Origin: Chloranthus sessilifolius | Taxonomy: Eukaryota > Streptophyta > Magnoliopsida > Chloranthales > Chloranthaceae | Length of the DNA: 64,000 nucleotides | NCBI GenBank assembly: GCA_021018995.1 | Contig: CM037596.1 | Span: 14,459,501 to 14,523,500, forward strand | Direction of reading: 5' to 3' | Part shown: positions 57,615 through 64,000 of the stretch, piece by piece | How positions within the stretch are numbered: the first letter of the stretch is position 1 | How the letters are laid out: every line of letters begins with the position of its first letter | The notes under the pieces: generated by a model | The model's input: only the letters and a program-made list of their open reading frames with translations | Databases searched by the model: none | Told to the model about the DNA's origin: nothing | Position numbers and translations under genes: made by a program

Positions 57615-59713
57615 CTTTTTTCCAATTGCAATTAAGAAATATCCTACAGATTCTTTCCCATCATTTCAGTCAATAAAAATTTGTGAATCTTATACAAATT
57701 CTCATCTGTTATTTCAACCAATCACAGTTCTGCTTCTATTTTTTATGCACACTTTCACGTCCCTTAAATCTTTCTCCATTCTTATTCTTTGTCCTCTGTC
57801 CTACCCAGTCACAACTTGCCAAATATTTCTCTACTTTCATTCTTTAGTCTTTCATACAATCAAACACTTTACTAGTTTTCTGTTTTATCCTTCAATCAAT
57901 CACATAGCAGCAAATTAGTTGTGTTTGTTTCATCAAATTGCAGGATTATTTCTGCTTTTTCAAAGTGATCTCGTGTGTTAAATCATATTCAACGCAGAGA
58001 AGCTTTATTTAACAACTCTATCATGGGTCTTTTTAGGCCAATTAGTAGGCCCACTGAAATTAATTAACAAATCCATCCCTTCTACATCAATAGCCGGCTT
58101 GTATATCAGCCCATTATAATTTACAACCCTCTCTCTTCTTCTCCCTTTGCTGCTGCTTTTTTTTTTTCACGTTCCTTCTTCCTTGGTCCCCAGTAATGAT
58201 TGCAGACCTAGGTTTTGGGAAATGCTTTGAATCTAGTAACCATGGTGGCTAATATATAAAGAAATATTCCAAACTTGATGATTTAATGTATAATAACTTC
58301 TCTATTGTTAATCATCACAAAAACATGTGCAATAATTTTTGAAAGATATAATACCATTTAATTTTACAAATATAATGAGCTTACAAGTATAATAAGCTTC
58401 CCTTGGGCACCACGCTGGCCAGCCCCTACATAGTGCATTCAAATTGAAATCGCAATTCAAGCACAGGGTCCTGCACAAAAATGCCTAAAAACGTCTCTGG
58501 GCTTGTGTTAGAGATACTTGTTACACAAGAAAGAGAGGTAATGCACTGGCCAGTCTTTATACAATAGCTCATTTAAATGGAAACCAACATCAAACTGGAG
58601 TGTCCTACAGAAAAAGAGTTTGTATTAGTTAACCGACCCAAGCACTGCCGTTGATGGTTGGGTTGGTTGCGTCATACCGACTCACATATCACAGGAGGAA
58701 GAGAGGTAGTGCCTTTCTATACGACGCTAGCCCTTAATGGACTAGAGTACTATGGAAGTGGAGTGGAGACTACACTACACTCATATTGTACCACTGTTTT
58801 GAATAGTGTCACTTGTCACTTCAGGTTAGCAAGTCTTCCTGTCTCTTTTCTTTGTGCTTCATTTGATCTAGTGATTGAAAATAACTTTTCTTGCCTTCTT
58901 TGTAGTAAATCCTTTAATTTTCAAATAGTTGGGAGGGGATAGAAGAATTAGCCAAAGCCATCTTTCTCTTATATTGTTACTGTCTTAAAAAAAAATAAAA
59001 ATCCTTTCTCTTGGAATGATTTATCTGTTAATATTGGTTCTCTTTTATGGCAAAAGAAACGAAGATAGCTGTAGAGGCAGTTTCTAAGTAAGGTTTTGGT
59101 GAATTGGGACTAAGCCTCGTATATTAATTTGGGGAGAATTTCAAGCAGTTTTTGTTGTCACATCATTTTTGTATCTTTCGTGGTATATCTTTGATATGTA
59201 TTATGTAAGTTTTTTCCTTCATCTTAAGTGTATCTTTATCTTATATAAAATTTTTCTACATTTTGAGCAAAACTTCAAATATTTTTTTGGTGCATTGTCC
59301 CTTGTTGATTTAGTTCTCTAAATTATACTCTATTTTAGTTTTTAAACATTTTTGTGGATAATATTTAAGTTGCAGTTTCAACAAATTGCAGACCACTCGT
59401 GTTTTTGCACCCTGGAAAAATAAAGTAGGTCTTGGAGATGGGACTTCTTGGCATGAACTCGCTCGTCCTCAGGTTCATGGCCATGACATTAATTGTGTGG
59501 CAATCATTCAAGGAAAGGGGAACCACCGCTTTGTTAGCGGTGCTGATGAAAAAGTTGCAAGAGTGTTTGAAGCTCCTTTATCGTTTTTGAAGACTTTGAG
59601 CCATTCCATTATACAGGAATCTAGCTGCTTTGAAGATCCTCCAGTAGATATTCAGATTTTGGGTGCAAATATGTCTGCCCTTGGGCTATCGCAGAAACCA
59701 ATTTATCTTCACG
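42254..59713 (+). CDS. ELP2: Elongator complex subunit 2 (ELP2), exons 1-7, 3' part off the window
   Basis: Join 42254-42385, 43046-43133, 52558-52643, 53424-53577, 55552-55712, 56438-57115 and 59392-59713. All junctions keep frame (phases 0, 1, 0, 1, 0, 0) and use GT/AG. The product is about 540 residues of an expected ~830-840. ELP2 is the WD40 scaffold of Elongator, which modifies wobble uridines in tRNA and is linked to transcription. Motifs in order are CNRIVNNVSWG, TLPGHKAVVNCTQW, FLLSGSADGVIIVW, GLDNKIHLYCGERTGK, CELKGHTDWIRSLDFSLP, LVSSSQDRTIRIWK, GHEDWVYSVEWQPP, ILSASMDKTMMIWRPE, LAHGYGGSFHMW, HDINCVAIIQGKGNHRFVSG and GLSQKPIYLH. The first in-frame ATG follows a TGA and gives the conserved N-terminus. 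Intron 2 is 9.4 kb and intron 7 exceeds 4.2 kb. No lesion was seen. Confidence 0.95.
43046..43133 (+). CDS. ELP2: ELP2 exon 2
   Basis: Acceptor TTTGCAG, then TGQICTTLPGHKAVVNCTQW and IPSCKDAFK plus one base. Donor GTACCT. First WD40 blade, residues 45-73. Confidence 0.93.
43917..44185 (+). repeat. Dispersed repeat in ELP2 intron 2
   Basis: The text TATTGTAAAAGCTCATTTAA, then GAGTTGAATGAAATATTTTA, recurs at 54255-54400 in intron 4 with small differences. The TGTTAGAAATAAGTTTAG start hints at an LTR fragment. Family undetermined. Confidence 0.55.
44487..44725. repeat. CT-rich low-complexity tract
   Basis: About 240 bp of TCTCTCTT/TTTCTCTC text in ELP2 intron 2. The overlapping open frame is composition only. 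Confidence 0.8.
45300..46085 (+). mobile_element. RTE-type LINE 3' fragment in ELP2 intron 2
   Basis: Translated pieces fit the C-terminal part of plant RTE-like LINE ORFs: WMKWRQVSAVCRDLKVP, then FYKTTIRPAILYGAKCWTTQ, then VEMRMLMW after a MITE insertion, and LSWFGRV further on. Several stops and frame changes break it. The last part covers the usual RTE 3' end (CATAAGGCTAGGATGAGGTT). No 5' part is present, typical for LINEs. Confidence 0.75.
45478..45678. mobile_element. 201-bp MULE-type MITE nested in the LINE
   Basis: A perfect 9-bp duplication GATAGAGTG flanks it (45469-45477 and 45679-45687). The termini CATGGGTCAAAATATCG and (inverted) CATGGGTTAAAATTTCG enclose repeated CCGATACGTATCG and GACGATACATTCAATGTAT text. 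It is related to the element at 20398. Confidence 0.88.
46405..46695. mobile_element. MITE with 9-bp TSD in ELP2 intron 2
   Basis: A perfect 9-bp duplication GCTTGTCAG (46396-46404 and 46696-46704) flanks 291 bp ending GACTTGGTGACTAT. Repeated AATTCACGAATAATTC text makes it self-complementary. A second copy lies at 56105-56374. Confidence 0.88.
47511..47523 (+). promoter_or_regulatory. copia primer-binding site (initiator tRNA-Met)
   Basis: TGGTATCAGAGCA directly after the 5' LTR, the exact complement type for the plant initiator tRNA-Met 3' end. Confidence 0.88.
48080..48828 (+). pseudogene. copia RT C-terminus and RNase H remnant
   Basis: RT signature text is KSIYGLKQSVRASFHHFSSA, then FICSSPSGRTILLVYVDDII with the active-site YVDD. 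This is followed by LGCKPATTPIDQKF, SLVGRLIYLTLTRLDITFVV, and ADVDWAGSITNRRSTSGYIV of RNase H. The order RT then RNase H at the 3' end is copia-type. Confidence 0.85.
49405..50440 (+). other. ELP2 intron 2, unclassified repeat-derived DNA
   Basis: The part 49960-50370 resembles 54720-55145 in intron 4 (shared TTGATTTGATTAGTATTGGTCA-like and GCTAGTTGTTA text), so it is a dispersed repeat. No gene. Confidence 0.5.
50590..50685. repeat. ACGAACGTTCGT-like palindromes upstream of a TATA-like site
   Basis: GGACGTTCGT (centre ~50594), CGAACGTC (centre ~50655) and GGACGTTCGT (centre ~50677). Steps are 61 and 22 bp. Confidence 0.6.
51141..51800 (+). repeat. 330-bp direct tandem duplication
   Basis: Copy 1 51141-51470 and copy 2 51471-51800, both starting ATAACCGTTGTTGGA and ending GATCTTAGGGTCGTTGTCC. 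They differ at a modest number of sites. Confidence 0.9.
52558..52643 (+). CDS. ELP2: ELP2 exon 3
   Basis: Acceptor GCATAG. Encodes VKQAEEHFLLSGSADGVIIV and WAISLKTGQ, with donor GTACTA. It joins exon 2 in frame across a 9.4-kb intron. Confidence 0.93.
52800..53191. mobile_element. 392-bp MITE in ELP2 intron 3
   Basis: A perfect 8-bp duplication ATTCCTTA (52792-52799 and 53192-53199). The ends start GGGAATAATGACTCATGACT and (inverted) GGGCATGACTCTCCTGACC, both continuing CATTTAAACACCAAAATG. An 8-bp duplication suggests hAT; a 9-bp reading (MULE) would need one mismatch. Confidence 0.85.
53424..53577 (+). CDS. ELP2: ELP2 exon 4
   Basis: Acceptor TTCCACAG. Encodes WRHVLQVPQPHKKGVTCITG and DGTVFVWEMTFPSTTG, with donor GTAAGT (phase 1). 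Confidence 0.94.
53677..53920. mobile_element. hAT-type MITE in ELP2 intron 4
   Basis: The termini GGCTGTCAAAGGGTCGG and (inverted) GGGCTGGCAACGGGTCGG enclose CGACCCGACC-rich text. The flanks TTGAGAAG and TTGATTAG match at 6 of 8 bases. Same broad group as the MITE at 18655. Confidence 0.78.
54245..55145 (+). repeat. Dispersed repeat in ELP2 intron 4
   Basis: Its left part matches 44035-44180 and its right part matches 49960-50370, both in intron 2. A TC/TA microsatellite (about 54669-54716) sits inside. It may be one degraded retroelement of which intron 2 holds two pieces. Confidence 0.5.
55552..55712 (+). CDS. ELP2: ELP2 exon 5
   Basis: Acceptor GTTGCAG. Encodes NCKLSCLESLCVGSKPMVAL, SLAELPGNAGHIILAMGGLD and NKIHLYCGERTGK, with donor GTTTGT. 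Confidence 0.94.
56105..56374. mobile_element. MITE in ELP2 intron 5, second copy of the 46405 family
   Basis: Starts TATAGTCACCAAATTC and ends GACTTGGTGACTAT, with the same GAATAATTCACGAAT interior. The flanks TGATTTAAG and GGGTTTAAC are a degraded 9-bp duplication. Confidence 0.8.
56438..57115 (+). CDS. ELP2: ELP2 exon 6
   Basis: The largest exon, 226 codons from FVLACELKGHTDW to LLSVSHDQ, with acceptor TTGTCAG and donor GTAATA. It holds several WD40 blades, including the conserved GHEDWVYSVEWQPP and ILSASMDKTMMIWRPE. Confidence 0.95.
57116..59391 (+). other. ELP2 intron 6, no gene recognised
   Basis: Contains a ~28-bp poly-T run at about 57588-57615. Open frames at 57469-57918 and 58658-58942 are low complexity or without family signature. 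Confidence 0.6.
59392..59713 (+). CDS. ELP2: ELP2 exon 7
   Basis: Acceptor ATTGCAG. Runs TTRVFAPWKN to GLSQKPIYLH plus one base, with donor GTGAGC. The next exon (KLYGHGNELFSL in relatives) was not found before the window ends. Confidence 0.94.
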
Positions 59714-62279
59714 GTGAGCTTGAGCTCTATCCTTTCTGCTATTACTTTGGGGTTCTTGCACTCTTTTCAAGATGTGACTTTGAATTTGAATAGTTTTCAT
59801 GCTCTTGCTCAAACAGTTGTGGGTCAACTTGGTCACACCTTCTGCTTAACAAATTTGCTGACTAGTGTCAGTTACATTTGGGAATTGATTTCGAGAATTG
59901 CAAATCATGATCTACAAAGTCGAAAATTACTGTCATTGGAATCATGACTTTTTAACACTATATATTTAGATCTTAGATAATTTTAATAATAGACGTGGAT
60001 CTTGAATCTCAACAAATTATAGAATTGTGTAAGAGAACATGTAGTAACTACTAAATTATCTTTTGTATCTTGCTGCAAATTTATAAAGATGTAGTTGAGA
60101 TTCTATCGAGATGGAACCGTGTCCCCCGATAGGTAAGCATTGTAAATTTCAACTACATGTTTTTTTTTTTTGTCTATTTAACATTATGTGTTATTATAAG
60201 TACCAACATGTACTTGCATATGATATAAGCAATATTAGTATTCCAGATACTAGTATACTTATCTACTTCAAAATCCATGCTCCCATCTTGACATACTCGT
60301 GCTTCTGCTGCTATGTTTTTTAATCTACTTGTCACTTCTTGCTTAAGGAATCTACTACCTAGGGTCAGCTATATTGGTGAATGAATCTCTAGATTTGCAA
60401 ATTGGTCTCTACAGAGTAAGGACTTATTAGTTATTACCATTAGCGTCATGACTTGGTTTACGAATCCGAGCTTATTTTAAGGGTAGATGCGGATTTTGAG
60501 TTTCCATAACATACCGAAAACATGTAAAAATTTGCTACTAACTCGTCAGTTTGTGCCTGGGTTGCAATTCATAGAGCGAGAATTGAGGTTTTATCAAGAT
60601 TGGAGCATGAAACTGATAGATTAGTGTTGTAAATGTCAAGTACATGGCATTTGTTACATTTCATATATATGCTGCTATAAGTATATCTATATATGCTCCT
60701 ATCATACAAATTTCTATCAAGATGGAAGTATGAAACTGGTGTTAGTGTCGTCAATGTCAAGTACATACTTTTTGTTCGATTTCTATTTTATGCTTTTTTA
60801 TAAGTATATCTAGCCGAGCCACCAAATAGATGGGATAAGGTGATGATAAGTATATTTATGTATACTTCCATACTTCTATTTGATGCAAATTGCAAACAAC
60901 ATTATTGTTCCATGATGAAAACAATATTATTCTTCCATATGCCAGTATATTAAAATTATGTACTAGGGTATAATGTTTTGATCCACATACACTTGGGCAC
61001 CTGAATGTATATCTGCTTAATGTGCCATTATTGACACGACTAGCAATATGATACTGGTACTGGTATTTGGTTAGTTGATACTTGTAGGATACTTTTCGGA
61101 TGTAGTTTACTTGTATTCAGATGTTGTAAATTGTTTCCAACACTTGTAATTTTACTTTATTATTATCATTATTAATTTTTTGGTTTAAGAAAAGTGCAAA
61201 TCATATGCATCCACATCTGTGTCCTGGATTTCCAGATTTGGAACTCACTAGAGCAGATTGGATCAAAAGATGATCTAGGCCTGAATTATGTTTCCAAAAC
61301 CATGTTCGAACCAAGAAACTCAGTTAGAATTTAATAGAACATCCACGATTCACTGACCATGGCATTTGATAGATATAATAGTGATGCCTAATGGGTTGAA
61401 AAAATATCAAAATATTTCTTATTTCTGAGTGTTTGGTTTCAATTTTTCCCTCTTTCATTTCTTGATGACAGAAAATTGGGTCAGATTGATCTAGTGGCCA
61501 TAAGTACCATAGTTTCCAAATACTTTGTAGGTCATCATACTCTTTTTGTTGCAATAGCACCATGGTTGAACAGAATTTGGAGAATTGATGGTTATATCTT
61601 GCAGTATATTTATGAATTTATCCTCCTATACTTGCATAATGATTCTTCCAGAGTAACAAAATTGCTACCCACTTAGCATCCACCGATTTTTAGATCTCTA
61701 TCTATATTGGGGACCAAAATAACCAATTAATAATTTCAGTTGAAAGCTAAACTTTGTGGTAAGCATGAGGGTGTTTTAGTCCTAAAATAGAGATGATGGG
61801 TGGATGCACAAAAAACTTGGGGTGGATCTCTTGCTACCCTTCACATTATATCATATGATATAAATGTATAATATAAAATTTTATTTGTACTTTCATATTG
61901 TTACTTACCAGTGATACTATCATGTTTATGAATTTATCCTATATACTTACACAACACAACTTATATAGGTACTAAGATTTCCACCTGCTTTTTTATGTGT
62001 CCACCCATTTATCAATCGTTATTTGATTTAAGACTAAAATATCCAATTAATAATTTCAGGGAGAACTCATGCATTTAAGTAAGTTCAAGGGGGTAATTTT
62101 GTTTAAATTAAATATGTACTTGTATGTTTATAATTATATTGTATATGTTATTATATCATTAATTACACAGTTAACCATTTATAGTTTATTTTTAGTGAAT
62201 TGTTGTAATAGCTAATATTTGTTCATCCTGGCTTGGTTTTCTGTGTATCCTGTGTCCCCACCTGTTCCCTTCTCTGCAC
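59714..62279 (+). other. ELP2 intron 7, proximal part, no gene recognised
   Basis: AT-rich, with local repeats such as GTCAAGTACAT twice (60638, 60758) and GAATTTATCCT twice (61613, 61930). No ELP2 exon was seen. Confidence 0.55.
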
Positions 62280-64000
62280 TTTTTTTTTTGATCCGTAAAT
62301 GATAATATATTAAAAAACAGCAAGATGCTGAGGGAACAATGCAAGACCAGACGAAACAAAAGAAGAGCAACATCAAAAAAGGAAGAAGACTCAATACCTA
62401 CAACAAAAAAACTGAAAAAACTGAAAGACCTGCCCCTTTTCCTTCGTCAGCCCGGGTCCGAGGGACAGGACTCTTCCCTGGGCTGGTCACTATCCCGATT
62501 TACCCATAGGCCTACCAGGTTCACAATGCCTTTGACAATGATTCCCACCAGTTTAATTTTCTGATCAAAGATCCTCCTATTTCTCTCTTGCCAGAGAGAC
62601 ACCAAAGGACAGCGAAAAATGTCCCCTTCCACCTCTTCCCATCTTGCCCTTCCAGTCCAACTGCATCCCAGGCCAAGTAAAGCAGATAGGGATTGGCAGG
62701 GAAGACCTAACTCATATCAAACAATCCCAGCACAGTACTCCAGATTTCATTTGCCGTCGAACAATGGAGGAAGAGGTGTGCGACAGACTCCACCCCCTGG
62801 GTACACATGATGCATCGATTTATAATATCCTTCCGTCTCCGAATGAGGTGGTCCCGCGTTAGTACTTTCTCCTTAAACACCGTCCACGAGAAGAGCTTAA
62901 TTTTGAGCGGGATGCGTGCGTTCCACAGTGTTACTCCTTCAAATTTGATACTCCTTCAAATTTGATAAGGGGCCTACGGGACAGCAGCCGGTAATAAGAT
63001 TTAACAGTGAAATGACCCTTTTTGTTGGGGGACCACACCCTCCGGTCCTAATTGTGTGGATTTCGCTGTGTCTCATAGAGAGATTGAAGAAGGTTGGAGA
63101 ACGCTTCCTCCTCATTAGTTCTTAGATTTTTGCGCAAATTGACTTCCCATATTCTTCCTCCGCCCATATCGGAAAGATACTCATCAATCCGCCCCCCAGG
63201 GTGTAGTGATAAGACATAAATAGAGGGGAACATCAGTTTGAGAGCCCCCCCCTTGATCCAACTATCCTCCCAAAACTGAATTCGGGTGCCGCAGCCCCAG
63301 CTGTAGCGGATCCCCATAGCGTAACGGTGCCAAGTGCCACATATTCTTCCACCAGGACGAGATGCTTCTACTAATCTCGGTATTGATGCCCCAGTTGTGG
63401 TTGGATTGGCCATACTTTTCCACTAATACCTTTCGCCAAAGGCTCTCCAATTCCTGCTCATTTCCAGCTCTCCAAAACCATTTACCAAGAAGGGCTAAGT
63501 TGGTCCACCTTAAGCACCGGATCCCTAGTCCTCGACAACTCATCGGGAGTTTGCAAGTATCCCAATTAATCATATGATATTTTTTCTCCATACCTGACCC
63601 CTGCCACAGAAAATTTCGTTGAACTTGTTCCATCCGATTGATTACTCCGACTGGACATTTAAACATCGACATATAGAAAATCGGTAAGCTTGCAAGCACA
63701 GATTTTAGCAATACAAGGCGACCACCACTACTTAGCAATTTCCCTTTCCACATGGACAGATGTTCGAATCGTTGAATTACCGACTCCCATGCCCTCGCCG
63801 AAGGTTGACGCAGGCCCAAAGGCAGCCTTAAATATCTGATGGGAAGGTCTTCGCTCTCACATTCCACAGCCTCAGCAATAGCCTGTAAGCACATGTTATC
63901 AATTCCTATACCCGTAACCTTAGACTTGTGGAAATTGATCCGCTACCCGGACACCGCCTCGTAAATTGATAGAGTGCCAGATAAGGATTTGAATTCATCG
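62280..64000 (-). mobile_element. L1-type LINE, 3' part, antisense in ELP2 intron 7
   Basis: On the minus strand the element ends in a poly-A of ten at 62280. ORF2 C-terminal pieces, in order: LRYLRLPLGLRQP-like text, then SMWKGKLLSSGGRLVLLKSV, FLWQGSGMEKKYHMINWDT, LGIRCLRWTNLALLGKWFW, and a zinc-finger RVT module (WNARIPLKIKLFSWTVFKEK, then CIMCTQGVESVAHLFLHC). The end has LWQERNRRIFDQ. At least two frame changes break the ORF (for example between 63262 and 63413). The 5' part and the left duplication lie beyond the window. Confidence 0.87.

Noticed and set aside
57469-57918. 149-residue plus ORF in ELP2 intron 6
   Set aside because: Built around a poly-T run (poly-Phe) with no domain. It sits between two ELP2 exons that join in frame without it.
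1-64000. tRNA, rRNA or microRNA genes
   Set aside because: No tRNA box pattern or rRNA sequence was noticed. MITE and palindrome hairpins could mimic microRNA precursors but nothing specific supports one.

Overview
The window is nuclear DNA of a flowering plant. It carries spliced genes with GT/AG introns (an ELP2 gene and a DUF26 receptor-kinase locus), and most of it is plant transposable elements: Ty3/gypsy, Ty1/copia, MULE, hAT, LINE and many MITEs. Nothing in it fixes the species. No bacterial, organellar or RNA-gene sequence was seen.

Layout. 1-14409: a minus-strand Ty3/gypsy element (Tekay/Del-like chromovirus) with ~2.45-kb LTRs, gag, pol, and an extra plant-specific ORF between pol and the 3' LTR. 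A solo LTR of the same family sits in its gag in the opposite orientation. 15173-16932: a non-autonomous hAT element with a perfect 8-bp target duplication, carrying two fold-back MITEs. 18231-23647: a decayed cysteine-rich receptor-like kinase (CRK) gene on the minus strand, with several MITEs in its introns. 25.4-28.54 kb: leader and 5' LTR of another minus-strand retroelement (tRNA-Asp-type primer site), with a clear TATA box. 28.7-39.7 kb: a large MULE DNA transposon. It has a DUF1985/Ulp1-protease ORF on the plus strand, a FAR1-type transposase on the minus strand and a third small ORF, and it is split by a tandem LTR-internal-LTR-internal-LTR array of short retroelements. 42254 to the window end: the first seven exons of ELP2 (Elongator subunit 2), spread over more than 17 kb because its introns hold LINEs, a short copia element, a probable solo LTR and several MITEs. 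The 3' third of ELP2 lies beyond the window.

The most unusual pattern is shared by several unrelated elements. Short palindromes repeat every 20-22 bp, about two turns of B-DNA. In the gypsy LTRs and its pol-to-ORF spacer the unit is TCGATTAATCGA (27 sites in the spacer alone, in ~117-bp higher-order repeats). In the 28-kb LTR it is TCAATCGATTGA, in 22-bp pairs repeated every 75-76 bp just upstream of the TATA box. In the MULE non-coding arrays it is AAGCG-N4-CGCTT at almost exactly 22 bp. A weaker case is an ACGAACGTTCGT-like motif at 50.6 kb. This looks like a convergent, helically phased binding-site design and is the best candidate for undescribed biology here.

The only gene that looks functional is ELP2. 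Its seven exons join in frame with consensus splice sites, and its protein matches plant ELP2 along its length. The CRK locus has multiple disabling lesions. The retroelements and the MULE are broken.
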